Below are positions 8,605 through 17,156 of a DNA stretch of 64,000 nt, in pieces. The notes below the pieces were generated by a model. The model saw only the letters and a program-made list of their open reading frames with translations. It was not told the DNA's origin and ran no database searches. Position numbers and translations under genes: made by a program. Positions within the stretch are counted from its first letter, which is position 1. Every line of letters begins with the position of its first letter. The stretch is from CAMFLJ01 sp963702555 (lineage in GTDB: Bacteria; Actinomycetota; Acidimicrobiia; Acidimicrobiales; Acidimicrobilacustridaceae): NCBI GenBank assembly GCA_963702555.1, contig CAVPCW010000006.1, positions 496,001-560,000 on the forward strand. Reading direction: 5' to 3'.

Positions 8605-10209
8605 CTACTTGACGGCGTCGAGCATGCGGCGGGCGATCACCTTGAGGCACAGGGTCTCGTCGGCGCCCTCGAAGATCGACAGCACTCGGGCGTCGACGAA
8701 GTAGCGGCTGACCTTGTACTCCTCGGCGTAGCCCATGCCGCCGTGGATCTGCATGGCCTCGCGGGTGACCCACTCGGCGGCCTTGCAGACGTAGGCCTTC
8801 ACCATCGAGGCCTCGAGCTGGCCCTGGCCGGCGGCCATGAGCTTGGCGACCTCGTAGGAGAACTGCCGGCCGGCCTGGATCAGCACGACCATGCGGCCGA
8901 GCTTGGCCTGGGTGAGCTGGTACTCGTGGATGGGCTGGCCGAACACGACCCGGTCGAGGGAGTACTGGCGGGCCTCCTCGTAGGCGGCCTGCATCACGCC
9001 GACGGCGCGGGCGGCGGTCTGCAGCCGGCCGTTCTCGAACCCGGCCATCTGGTAGTAGAAGCCCCGGCCGAGGCCGTCGTCGCCGCCGACCTGGTTCTCG
9101 GCGGCCACGAACCAGTCCTCGAGGGCGACCTCGTAGGAGTGCATGCCGCGGTAGCCGATGGTGTCGATCGCCCGACCCTCCATCTTCCCGCCGCCGGGGG
9201 CGCCACCGTCGGCGCCGGCGTCCTGGGTGAAGGCGAAGCTGTGGGCCTCGCCCCGGGGCTTGGGCACCACGAACATCGACAGGCCCTTGTGGGTGAGGGA
9301 CTTGTCGGGGTTGGTGCGGGCCAGGAGCATCAGCACGTCGGCCCGGGCGCCGAAGGTGCACCAGGTCTTCACGCCGTTGATGAGCCAGCCGCCCTCGGTG
9401 GGGGTGGCGGTGACCTTCACGCCGGCCACGTCGGAGCCGTAGTCGGGCTCGGTGACGGCCACGGCGGCCATGACCTCGGCCGAGGCGAGCTTGGGCAGCC
9501 ACTGCTGCTTCTGCTCCTCGGTGCCGCCCGCGAGCAGGGCCCGGGTGAGGATCTCGGGGCGGGTGATGAGCGAGCCGCCGGCGCCGAGCGAGGCCTTGGA
9601 CAGCTCCTCGGTGGCGACGACCATGCCGATGTACTCGCTCTCGCCGCCCTCGGAGTAGCCGTCGTACTCGACCGGCACCGACAGGCCGAAGCCGCCGAGC
9701 TCGGCGAGGCCGCTGATGAGCTCCTCGGGGATGTCGGCGTTCTCGCGGTGGATGTGCTCGGCGACCGGCGCGATCTCGTTCTCGGCGAAGCGGCGGAAGG
9801 TGTCCTGCACCATCTCGAAGTCGCTGTCGAGGTGGCGGGGGCCGGGGGTGTCGGCGAGCGACGCCAGGAACTCCGGGGCCCGGTAGGTGGCCACGAACTC
9901 ACGGGTGCCGTCGAGCACGCCCGGCTCGACGCCCCACTCGGCCTCGCGGCCGAACAGCTTGGGCACGAGCTCGCCGATGGCGTCGGCGATGTAGGCGCAG
10001 GTGATCTTGCCCTCGACCTCGCCCTTGGCGCCGTAGGCCAGCATCGCCCGGCCGGTCTCGACGGTGGCCGCGGCGTGGGCCAGCTCGTAGGCGATGACCT
10101 GGTTGGCGTCGGGACCCCCGGTCTCGGCGAGGCGCCGGGTGGCGGCGTCGACGACGTCGTGGGCGGCGCCGATCACGGCGGCGGCGGCGGTGAGGTCCGG
10201 GGCAGTCAT
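8605..10209 (-). CDS. Acyl-CoA dehydrogenase with N-terminal extension, probable (2S)-methylsuccinyl-CoA dehydrogenase
   Basis: This 534-residue flavoprotein has an extra helical domain of about 150 residues (ALA-rich, YGAKGEVEGKITCAYIADAI) before the standard acyl-CoA dehydrogenase fold. Family blocks include AVTEPDYGSDVAGV, GVKTWCTFGARADV, DTIGYRGMHSYEVALEDWFV, QIHGGMGYAEEY and IFEGADETL. The long N-terminal extension is characteristic of methylsuccinyl-CoA dehydrogenase, which oxidises methylsuccinyl-CoA to mesaconyl-CoA in the ethylmalonyl-CoA pathway. The malyl-CoA lyase genes about 0.6 kb away support this. It could instead be another extended FadE; homologues with experimental data would settle it. 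Confidence 0.72.
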   Translation of the reverse strand: MTAPDLTAAAAVIGAAHDVVDAATRRLAETGGPDANQVIAYELAHAAATVETGRAMLAYGAKGEVEGKITCAYIADAIGELVPKLFGREAEWGVEPGVLDGTREFVATYRAPEFLASLADTPGPRHLDSDFEMVQDTFRRFAENEIAPVAEHIHRENADIPEELISGLAELGGFGLSVPVEYDGYSEGGESEYIGMVVATEELSKASLGAGGSLITRPEILTRALLAGGTEEQKQQWLPKLASAEVMAAVAVTEPDYGSDVAGVKVTATPTEGGWLINGVKTWCTFGARADVLMLLARTNPDKSLTHKGLSMFVVPKPRGEAHSFAFTQDAGADGGAPGGGKMEGRAIDTIGYRGMHSYEVALEDWFVAAENQVGGDDGLGRGFYYQMAGFENGRLQTAARAVGVMQAAYEEARQYSLDRVVFGQPIHEYQLTQAKLGRMVVLIQAGRQFSYEVAKLMAAGQGQLEASMVKAYVCKAAEWVTREAMQIHGGMGYAEEYKVSRYFVDARVLSIFEGADETLCLKVIARRMLDAVK

Positions 10210-10327
10210 GGTTCGAAGGTTACCCGTGGGTCACCTCCCGGATCCCATCGAAACGTCGGGTCCTTCCCGGTCGTTCGCCTCTGGTGGCGGGGCCGGATTC
10301 TGCGAAGGTGCGTCACAGGACACCGAC

Positions 10328-11392
10328 ATGACGACTGATGCTGACGATCAACCTCCCGTACCGGGCGCAAAGGCCCGTTCAGGCGCGGCCGCTTCCCCTC
10401 GGGCCCGACGCCGTTGGCCGTTGATCGCCGTTCTTGTGGTCGGTATCGGTCTGGTGTTCGCCCCGGTCGTGTTCCAGATGTTCACCCGGGCCCCGAAGGG
10501 GCGGGACATGATCGACGCGTTCCGGCCGTACATGAACGAGTCGACCATCGGCGGCTTCCAACAGGACATGGCGGCGATCGGAGCTGCGGCGGACGAGGTG
10601 CCCGCGCTCCGCGCTGAGCTGCGGTCCGCCCTGGGGCTCGACGACGCCCAGCTCGACCAGCGGTACCCCCTCCTGGTGTCCTTCGAGGACCAGTGGCCAG
10701 GGGTCGACACCGACATGAACGACATGCTCACGACGATGCGGGCCGACATCGTCGATTACGAGGCGGTCGACGCTCTACCGCCGTTCGACCTGTTCCCGTG
10801 GTTCTTCGTCGTGCCCGGGGTGTTGGTCGCCGGCGCTGCCGGGCTGGGACTGCTCCGGATGCGGCGCGGGCGCTCGACCCTTCCGGAGCTCGTCGTCCTG
10901 ATCGTGCTCGGTGCCGGGGTGGCACTGGCGCCGGTCGCGTTCCAGATGTTCGACCGCGCCCCCAAGGGCGGCGACATGATCGACGACTTCCAGCCACTCA
11001 TGGTCGAGGCGAAGGTCCGCAAGATCCAGGGGTACTTCGTGGTGCTCGGCGGCGGTGAAGGCACCGTGCGCTCTCAGATCGTGCCCGCGCTCGCCGCTGC
11101 CGGCGGCGAGTCGAACGAGGAGGTGCTCGCCCGGTACCCGGCCCTGGCCGAGTGGGGTGAGACCTGGCCGGCGACCTCGAGCCAGATGGCCCCGATGATC
11201 GGTGCGATGGCCGACAACCTCGGCAACTACGCAGCCGTGAAGGCCCTTCCACCGTTCCCGCTCTTCCCGTGGTTCTTCGTCCTCCCCGGGCTCCTCGTGG
11301 TCGTGTTCGCCGGCTTCGCCTGGCGTGACCGACTCGCAGAGAACCCGGCGGACGGTCCCGTTCCCAACCCACCATCAGGAGTCGCACCATGA
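10328..11392 (+). CDS. Membrane protein built of two tandem repeats
   Basis: This 354-residue protein has two homologous halves. Each starts with a transmembrane helix running into 'APVxFQMFxRAPKGxDMIDxF', continues with an extracytoplasmic region of about 100 residues, and closes with 'LFPWFFVxPGxLV' leading into a second helix (WPLIAVLVVGIGLVFA and LVVLIVLGAGVALA open the halves). The predicted topology is four helices with two external domains and an acidic, proline-rich cytoplasmic N-terminus. I do not recognise the family. The stop codon overlaps the next start (ATGA), so it is translationally coupled to a lipoprotein gene; the two products may act together at the cell surface. Confidence 0.75.
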   Translation: MTTDADDQPPVPGAKARSGAAASPRARRRWPLIAVLVVGIGLVFAPVVFQMFTRAPKGRDMIDAFRPYMNESTIGGFQQDMAAIGAAADEVPALRAELRSALGLDDAQLDQRYPLLVSFEDQWPGVDTDMNDMLTTMRADIVDYEAVDALPPFDLFPWFFVVPGVLVAGAAGLGLLRMRRGRSTLPELVVLIVLGAGVALAPVAFQMFDRAPKGGDMIDDFQPLMVEAKVRKIQGYFVVLGGGEGTVRSQIVPALAAAGGESNEEVLARYPALAEWGETWPATSSQMAPMIGAMADNLGNYAAVKALPPFPLFPWFFVLPGLLVVVFAGFAWRDRLAENPADGPVPNPPSGVAP

Positions 11393-12132
11393 GACACACT
11401 CGTCGGAACGTTCTCGGCGGGGCCGCCCTGCTGGGAGCGCTGATCCTCGCCGTGCCCGCGTGCGGGAGCGACACGGACAGCAGTGACGCCGGCTCGACGG
11501 CCACGACCGAGGCCTCCGGGACGACCGGCAGCGGTCCGCTCGTCGGCACGTTCGAGATCACCGCCGGCCAGTGCTCTGGCACCACCGTCAGCGGCTCCTA
11601 CTTCCGCATGGTGTCGTCGGGCGGAACCGTGGCGGCCGGCCCGTACGTGCCGAACGCCGACTCGACGTGCACCGGCGACACCGCCTACAGCCCCCTCAGC
11701 CCCGGAACCGACGGCGGCTTGGTCACCGGCAGCTATCAGGAGCAGCCGGACCCGCCCTTCGACGCCACCCAGAACGGTCTGGCCGGCGGGATCGTGAAGC
11801 CGCTCAAGTTCTTCGGCGTGGACTTCGCCGCCTCGACCAACCCCACCGACCCCGAGTCGGGTGACGCGGTGCCGGCGCCGTCCATCGCCGTGGCCGACGG
11901 CACCCTGTCGGGTGCTGTCGCCGCGATGACGGTGGCGTGGAATGGCCAGCAGTTCAACCAGGGGGCGCCGAAGCCCGACGGCTCGTCGCCAGGCATCACC
12001 GTCGCGCCGACGGGCACCTACGACCCGGCCACCGGGAAGTACGTGCTCGAGTGGGCGAGCCAGATCGTGGGCGGTCCCTTCGACGGCTACACGGGCGTCT
12101 GGCACCTCGAGGGCACCTTCAAGGCCGCCTGA
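11389..12132 (+). CDS. Secreted lipoprotein coupled to the duplicated membrane protein
   Basis: This 247-residue protein begins MRHTRRNVLGGAALLGALIL and has lipobox AVPAC with Cys near residue 25, so lipid anchoring outside the membrane is expected; the RR pair also leaves Tat export possible. After a Ser/Thr linker comes a beta-rich domain of about 200 residues (FEITAGQCSGTTVSGSYFRM ... GTYDPATGKYVLEWAS ... GVWHLEGTF) that reads like a lipocalin-like or beta-sandwich barrel. No known family is recognised. The start overlaps the upstream stop by four bases. A perfect hairpin lies 10 bases after the stop. Confidence 0.7.
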   Translation: MRHTRRNVLGGAALLGALILAVPACGSDTDSSDAGSTATTEASGTTGSGPLVGTFEITAGQCSGTTVSGSYFRMVSSGGTVAAGPYVPNADSTCTGDTAYSPLSPGTDGGLVTGSYQEQPDPPFDATQNGLAGGIVKPLKFFGVDFAASTNPTDPESGDAVPAPSIAVADGTLSGAVAAMTVAWNGQQFNQGAPKPDGSSPGITVAPTGTYDPATGKYVLEWASQIVGGPFDGYTGVWHLEGTFKAA

Positions 12133-12142
12133 CCTGGATCTC

Positions 12143-12180
12143 GTGCGCTGTTCCGTCGTCAGGACGACGGAACAGCGCAC
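12143..12180. terminator. Perfect 18-bp inverted repeat at a convergent junction
   Basis: Arms 12143-12160 and 12163-12180 are exact complements (first arm GTGCGCTGTTCCGTCGTC) around a two-base centre. The element lies between the converging lipoprotein and amidohydrolase genes. There is no T run, so a bidirectional terminator of the actinobacterial stem-only type is inferred. Confidence 0.65.
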
Positions 12181-12198
12181 GGTTTCCGCAGGAGTCGC

Positions 12199-13884
12199 TC
12201 AGAGGGAGGGGCGCAGCACGGTGCCGGGCCGGGCGCCGGTGGAGGCGCCGTCGAGCCAGGTCGGCACGCCGGCGGCGACGGTGGCCCGGAAGCCGGCGGG
12301 CTCCCGTACCAGGCGCCAGGTGCCGTAGGGGACGTCGTCGCGCCGGGTCTCGCGCCCGAGGTGGATCTCGTCGAGCGCGAACACCGCCAGGTCGGCCACC
12401 TTGCCGGGGGCGATGACGCCCCGGTCGTGGAGGCCGAAGAACCCGGCGGGACGGCCGGTGAGGCAGTGCACGGCCTCCTCGACGCTGATCAGCCCGGCGT
12501 CGCGGACGTAGTGCGAGAGCAGGTAGACGTGCTCACCGGCGGCGGCGAAGAGCTGCTGGTGGGCACCGCTGTCGTTGATGTTCGGCAGGGTGTGGGGCTC
12601 GCGCAGGGCCCGGACGATGTCGCCCTCGTCGAGCTGCTCGGGCACGCCGACCATGAGCGAGGCCACGCCGTTGGCGAGCACCCACTCGGCCAGCGCGTCG
12701 GAGATGTGCAGCCCCCGCTCGGTGGCGAAGGCCTCCAGTGAGATGCCCACCGGGCCGGCACCGGTCTCGGACTCGGTGAGGATCATCTCGTCCGGACGGT
12801 CGATGCGGGAGAGCGACGAGCGGGTGCGGTTGTCCCAGTCGGTGCGGGCCCGGCTGCGCCACGCGGGGTCGGCGAGGGTGGAGAGCTTGGTCTCGGCCGG
12901 GCCGTTGACCCACTCGTTCCAGGCCGGCACCCGCTGGAACACGATCGAGCGCTCGAAGCTGAAGAACGGCGCCAGTGGCTTGAAGGCCACGGCCGGCCAC
13001 AGGTCGGCGCCGTCGGCCTGGATGCGGTGGTGGGCGTCCCACAGGGCGGGCCGGTGGTCGGCGTCGCGCACGTTCATGGGGATGCCGGGCCACTGGCCCC
13101 GAACGCCGCCTGCGGCCTTCAGGAGGCGGGCCATGCGCTCGGCGTCGGCGACGTCGTGCTCGCGGTCGTTGAACCGGGTGATGCACTGCACGGTCGCCGG
13201 CCGGTGGCGGGCCACGACCCGGAACAGGGCCAGGAGCTCGTCGTCGTCGGCGAAGAAGCCGGGCACGAGGCGCAGGGTGCGATCCCGGTCGAAGAAGTTG
13301 AGCGACAGGCCGAGGGCCCCGACGGCCAGCCCCTCGTCGAGCACGGCGCACATGCGCTGCACCTCGTCGGGGGTGGCGGCGCGCTCCCACGCTGCGGGCC
13401 CCATCACGTAGGTGCGCAGCGCCAGGTGGCCGACGTAGCCGCCGGCGTGCACGGAGGTGGGACGGCCCTCGAGCGCGGCCACGTAGTCGGGCCACCGCTC
13501 CCACGTCCACGGCACGAGCCGCTCGAAGGCCTCGAGGGGCAGGTCCTCGAGGAAGCAGAGGAGGTCGACGATCTCGTCGCGCTGGTCACCGGCGAGCGGC
13601 GCGATCGAGTTGCCGCAGTTGCCGAACACCATCGACGTGTTGCCCGAGGCGGGCAGCGGGTCGAGGTCGGCGTCCCACCACATGGCGCCGTCGAGGTGGG
13701 TGTGGTTGTCGATGATCCCGGGGATCACGTACGCGCCGGCGGCGTCGATCTCCTGCTCGCCGTCGACGGCCAGTCCGGGCCCGACCTCGGCGATCAGGCC
13801 GTCGCGCACCCGCACGTCGGCGGCGAAGCCCGGTGCGCCGGTGCCGTCGACGACCGTGCCGCCGCGGATGATCACGTCCCCCAT
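12199..13884 (-). CDS. Amidohydrolase, D-aminoacylase/dihydroorotase-like
   Basis: This 561-residue metal-dependent amidohydrolase begins VIIRGGTVVDGTGAPG and has IDNHTHLDGA near residue 65 with the HxH metal ligands. Later come VGHLALR, NDSGAHQQLF with the C-terminal His/Asp region, and GVIAPGKVADLAVF near the end, typical of composite-barrel amidohydrolases and N-acyl-D-amino-acid deacylases. The natural substrate is not evident. I chose the ATG at 13884, which opens directly at the beta-sandwich domain; an upstream in-frame extension of 51 residues is basic and unlike the family. TAGGGT lies about 30 bases upstream of this start. Confidence 0.78.
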   Translation of the reverse strand: MGDVIIRGGTVVDGTGAPGFAADVRVRDGLIAEVGPGLAVDGEQEIDAAGAYVIPGIIDNHTHLDGAMWWDADLDPLPASGNTSMVFGNCGNSIAPLAGDQRDEIVDLLCFLEDLPLEAFERLVPWTWERWPDYVAALEGRPTSVHAGGYVGHLALRTYVMGPAAWERAATPDEVQRMCAVLDEGLAVGALGLSLNFFDRDRTLRLVPGFFADDDELLALFRVVARHRPATVQCITRFNDREHDVADAERMARLLKAAGGVRGQWPGIPMNVRDADHRPALWDAHHRIQADGADLWPAVAFKPLAPFFSFERSIVFQRVPAWNEWVNGPAETKLSTLADPAWRSRARTDWDNRTRSSLSRIDRPDEMILTESETGAGPVGISLEAFATERGLHISDALAEWVLANGVASLMVGVPEQLDEGDIVRALREPHTLPNINDSGAHQQLFAAAGEHVYLLSHYVRDAGLISVEEAVHCLTGRPAGFFGLHDRGVIAPGKVADLAVFALDEIHLGRETRRDDVPYGTWRLVREPAGFRATVAAGVPTWLDGASTGARPGTVLRPSL

Positions 13885-13972
13885 GGATCCCCCTCGTTCG
13901 TGACGGCCAACCCTAGGGCGATCACCGATGGGCCCGAGCCGCTCGGCGGGTGTCCGTGGCAAGCTCCGAGGA

Positions 13973-14605
13973 ATGGATCCCTTCGCTCCGATCGCCGCCC
14001 AGCGCCGGGCCCTGGCCAACGTGCTGAGTCGCCTCACGCCGGAGCAGTGGGAGGCACCGAGCCTCTGCGACGCGTGGACCGTGCACGAGCTCGCCGGTCA
14101 CATCGTCGTGCCGTTCGAGGTGTCGATGCCCCGGGTGATCGTCGAGATGGTGAAGGCCATGGGCAACTTCTCCAAGGCCAACGTCGCCCTCGCCGTGCGG
14201 GCGGCCCAGGCCTCGCCCGACGAGCTGGTCGCCGCCATCCGGGCCAACGCCGACAGCCGCTTCACGCCCCCCGGCCACGACTGGCACGCGCCGCTCACCG
14301 ACACCTACGTCCACACCCAGGACATCTGCATCCCGCTCGGCATCGAGGCCCCGGCCGACCCGACCCAATGGCCGGTCATCCTCGACTTCCTGATCTCGAA
14401 GAAGGCCCGTGGCGCGTTCGTCGGCCGGCCGCTGCCCGAGGTCCGTTTCTCGGCCACCGACGTGCGCTGGTCGGGGGGCGAGGGCCCCGAGGTCAGCGGC
14501 CCGGCGGCCGCCCTCGTCACCACGATCCTCGGGCGCACCGCCATCGCCGACGAGCTCGAGGGCCCCGGCGCGGCGACGCTGACGGACTGGGCGGCTGGCT
14601 CCTAG
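13973..14605 (+). CDS. Mycothiol-dependent maleylpyruvate isomerase-like (DinB fold) protein
   Basis: This 210-residue protein fits the actinobacterial TIGR03083-type family. It has the N-terminal four-helix DinB-like domain with LTPEQWEAPSLCDAWTVHELAGHIV, where WTV.ELAGHI carries a metal-binding His, and DTYVHTQDICIPLG with further His ligands. Members use or modify thiols such as mycothiol; the exact reaction is unknown. The shorter ATG start was chosen because the domain begins there. It is divergent from the amidohydrolase and followed by a MaoC gene in the same direction. Confidence 0.72.
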   Translation: MDPFAPIAAQRRALANVLSRLTPEQWEAPSLCDAWTVHELAGHIVVPFEVSMPRVIVEMVKAMGNFSKANVALAVRAAQASPDELVAAIRANADSRFTPPGHDWHAPLTDTYVHTQDICIPLGIEAPADPTQWPVILDFLISKKARGAFVGRPLPEVRFSATDVRWSGGEGPEVSGPAAALVTTILGRTAIADELEGPGAATLTDWAAGS

Positions 14606-14622
14606 GGGGACCCCTCCCTAGG
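14601..14622. terminator. Short inverted repeat overlapping the maoC promoter
   Basis: CCTAGGG at 14601-14607 pairs with CCCTAGG at 14616-14622. It covers the preceding stop codon and partly overlaps TAGGCT at 14619-14624, the likely -10 box of the next gene. It could be a terminator or an operator. Confidence 0.35.
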
Positions 14623-14662
14623 CTGCGGCCGCCGCACCACACCACTGCAGGAGAGTTGAGCC

Positions 14663-15178
14663 GTGACCGTGATCGATCGCCCCTTCGGCCGCCACTTCGA
14701 GGACTTCGAGGTCGGTGACGTCTACCGGCACTGGCCCGGGAAGACCATCACCGAGGCCGACGACCACCTCTTCTGCATGATCACGATGAACCACCACCCG
14801 ACCCACACCAACAACTGGTTCGCCGAGAACGAGTCGCCGATGGGCAAGCCGCTGGTGGTCGGGAACCTCGTGTACTCGCTGGTGCTCGGCATGAGCGTGC
14901 CCGACGTGAGCGGCGCCGCCATCGCCAACCTCGAGGTCGAGACGCTGAAGCACGCCAAGCCCACCTTCCACGGCGACACGATCTACGCCGTCACCAAGGT
15001 CCTCGAGAAGAAGGAGACCTCCGACGGCAAGCGGGGGATCGTCACCGTCGAGACCAAGGGCATCAACCAGCGCTCGGAGGAGGTCTGCTACTTCCGGCGC
15101 CGGGTGATGGTCTGGAAGCGGGAGTTCGCCCCGCAGCGCGGCCTGCCCTACGGCGACGACGTCTTCACCGACGAGTAG
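14663..15178 (+). CDS. MaoC-like hotdog dehydratase, candidate mesaconyl-CoA hydratase
   Basis: This 171-residue hotdog-fold protein shows FGRHFEDFEVGDVYRHWPG, then TITEADDHLFCMITMNHHP with the Asp-His pair of (R)-hydratases, and VVGNLVYSLVLGMSV. MaoC proteins hydrate enoyl-CoA thioesters. Similar single-hotdog proteins occur beside crotonyl-CoA reductase and malyl-CoA lyase genes in Streptomyces, to my recollection, so a mesaconyl-CoA hydratase role is plausible given mcl1 and the mcd-like gene here, but it lies 4-8 kb from them. The GTG start is preceded by CAGGAGAG. MutY begins 10 bases after the stop. Confidence 0.7.
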   Translation: MTVIDRPFGRHFEDFEVGDVYRHWPGKTITEADDHLFCMITMNHHPTHTNNWFAENESPMGKPLVVGNLVYSLVLGMSVPDVSGAAIANLEVETLKHAKPTFHGDTIYAVTKVLEKKETSDGKRGIVTVETKGINQRSEEVCYFRRRVMVWKREFAPQRGLPYGDDVFTDE

Positions 15179-15188
15179 TCGAGTCTCG

Positions 15189-16067
15189 GTGGGGCCCGGG
15201 CCGGGCTACGAGCTGCTGGAGTGGTGGGAGGCCGAACGCCGCGACCTCCCGTGGCGCGGCACCCGTGACCCGTGGGCGGTGCTGGTCAGCGAGCTCATGC
15301 TCCAGCAGACCCAGGTCGCCCGGGTCGAGCCCCGGTGGCACCGGTTCCTCGAGCGCTTTCCCACCCCTGCGGCGTGTGCCTCGGCCGGTGCCGGCGCGGT
15401 GGTCGAGGAGTGGGCCGGCCTCGGGTACAACCGCCGGGCGGTGAACCTCCACCGGTGCGCGGTGGCCGTGGTCGACGACCACGGTGGCCGCTTCCCCGAC
15501 GATCTCGCCGACCTGCTCGCCCTGCCCGGCATCGGGCCGTACACGGCCCGGGCGGTGCTGGCCTTCGCCTTCGAGCACGACGTCGCCGTCGTCGACACCA
15601 ACGTGGGCCGCATCCTCGCCCGCACCGCCGGCCGATCACTCGGGGCCAAGGAGGCCCAGGCGCACGCAGACTCGCTCGTGCCCGAGGGCGAGGGCTGGGC
15701 CTGGAACCAGGCGATGCTCGACCTCGGCGCCACGGTCTGTGCCAAGCGTTCGCCGGCCTGCGAGCGCTGCCCGGTGGCGACCGGGTGTGCGTGGGCGCTC
15801 GCCGGCCGTCCCGAGCCCGATCCGGCCACGGGCTCGCACGCGGTCAGTCGGGGCCAGAGCCGGTTCGAGGGGTCGTTCCGCCAGGGCCGGTCGCGGCTGC
15901 TCGACGTGCTCCGCCTGGGCGCTCCGGTGCCGCCGTCGCAGTGGCCGGCGGCCTGCGGGTGGGGCGACCGGGCCGACGCGGCGGCCGACTCCGAGCGGGC
16001 CGCCGCCACCCTGGTGGCCGACGGCCTGGCCGTCCTCGACGCTGACGGCGCCCTCACCCTGCCCTGA
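15189..16067 (+). CDS. mutY: A/G-specific adenine glycosylase MutY
   Basis: Base-excision repair glycosylase that removes adenine mispaired with 8-oxoguanine. It has DLPWRGTRDPWAVLVSELML followed by QQTQV near residues 20-40 with the catalytic Glu, the helix-hairpin-helix LLALPGIGPYTARAVLAFAF near residue 110, VVDTNVGRIL with the catalytic Asp, and a [4Fe-4S] motif C-x6-C-x2-C-x5-C near residue 200. At 292 residues it is slightly shorter than mycobacterial MutY, with a small C-terminal domain. The GTG start follows the MaoC gene closely. The Fe-S cluster links it functionally to the suf genes further on. Confidence 0.9.
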   Translation: MGPGPGYELLEWWEAERRDLPWRGTRDPWAVLVSELMLQQTQVARVEPRWHRFLERFPTPAACASAGAGAVVEEWAGLGYNRRAVNLHRCAVAVVDDHGGRFPDDLADLLALPGIGPYTARAVLAFAFEHDVAVVDTNVGRILARTAGRSLGAKEAQAHADSLVPEGEGWAWNQAMLDLGATVCAKRSPACERCPVATGCAWALAGRPEPDPATGSHAVSRGQSRFEGSFRQGRSRLLDVLRLGAPVPPSQWPAACGWGDRADAAADSERAAATLVADGLAVLDADGALTLP

Positions 16068-16087
16068 GTCCGGCAGCCGCAATCTGC

Positions 16088-16137
16088 GTTCTTGTCGCGC
16101 GTTCCTGTCGCCGGCGACAGGAACGCGCGACAAGAAC
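16088..16137. terminator. 50-bp perfect palindrome at a convergent junction
   Basis: Two exact 25-base arms (16088-16112 and 16113-16137) meet with no spacer; the first arm begins GTTCTTGTCGCGCG and the centre is GCCGGC. It sits 20 bases after mutY and 26 bases after the opposing gene's stop. A bidirectional transcription terminator is most likely; a protein site cannot be excluded. Confidence 0.65.
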
Positions 16138-16163
16138 AAGACGGCTGCCCTGACCGGCTCGGG

Positions 16164-17044
16164 TCAGCGGGCGAGGAAGTCGAGCACCAGGCGGTTGAAC
16201 TCGTCGGGCCGCTCGAGCTGCAGGAAGTGCCCGCACCCGTCGAGCACCACGGCCTCCGAGCCGGGGGAGAGCACGTCGCCCGCGTCGCCCGCCAGGTCGA
16301 CGCCCATGCAGCCGTCGTCGCGGCCGTGCACGTAGAGCGTCGGCTGGGGCGGCGCCTGGCCGCACGCCGCCTGCTCGGGGTCGAGCTCCGGGTCGCGGGG
16401 TCCGGTGCCCCACGTGGCGCGGTAGTAGCCGAGCGCGGCGGCCAGGTGGTCGGGGTCGCCGATGGAGGCCCGCAGGTGCACCATGTCCTCGGTGGCGTCG
16501 AAGCCCGGTGACCAGTCGCCCCAGAGGCGGCGGATGTACTCGAGCCCGTCGAGGCCCACGACGTGGTCGGAGTAGCCCGCCACCTGGAAGAAGAACATGT
16601 ACCAGGACCGCTTGAGCTGGTCGTAGGTCATCATCCCGGCGGCCATGAGGGCCGAGCCGGGGGCGGCACCGCGGCGGTGACGACCCGGCGCCAGCGCTCG
16701 GGGGCGAACGACGCTGCGCCGTAGGCGGCCAGGGCGCCCCAGTCGTGACCGATGAGCACGGCGTCGCCGTCGCCGCCGAGGGCCTCGTGGAGGGCCACGG
16801 CGTCGTGGGCCAGGGCGCCCGTCTGGTACATGCCATCCGCAGGGATGGCGGTGGGGGCGTACCCCCTCATGAACGGGGCGACGGCCCGGTACCCGGCGTC
16901 GGCCAGCACCGGCAGCAGGTGGCGCCAGGTGTGGGCGGTGTCGGGGAAGCCGTGCAGGCACAGGGCCAGCGGGCCGGTGTCCCCGGCGGTGAGGCAGGCG
17001 AACTCGAGGCCGTCGGCCTCGATCGTGGTCGTGGTGATCGGCAC
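16164..17044 (-). CDS. Alpha/beta hydrolase, epoxide hydrolase-like (one frameshift)
   Basis: The protein has an oxyanion-hole block LCLHGFPDTAHTWRHLLPVL, a nucleophile elbow GHDWGALAAYG with Asp rather than Ser as nucleophile, and a C-terminal GCGHFLQLERP with the catalytic His. Asp in that position is typical of epoxide hydrolases and haloalkane dehalogenases, so hydrolysis through an ester intermediate is expected. The frame breaks near 16663, after VTAAVPPP. The reconstructed length, about 293 residues, is normal. A GTG at 17044 is used here; an ATG 13 codons further upstream is also possible. Confidence 0.75.
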
Positions 17045-17156
17045 GGCGTGAACGTAGCGCTGACAGGTTCTTGTGTGAGTCATGTCACTGGGGGTTCACC
17101 TGGACGAAACCATGGCCTACGCTCTCTTCACGCTCGTAGGGCTCGGGGGAGGCCGG

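Noticed and set aside
8743..10338. A 531-codon open frame on the plus strand opposite the acyl-CoA dehydrogenase
   Set aside because: Its composition (long Gly/Ala/Val/Leu/His strings with no fold pattern) is the mirror of a GC-rich gene; the minus-strand frame has full family homology.
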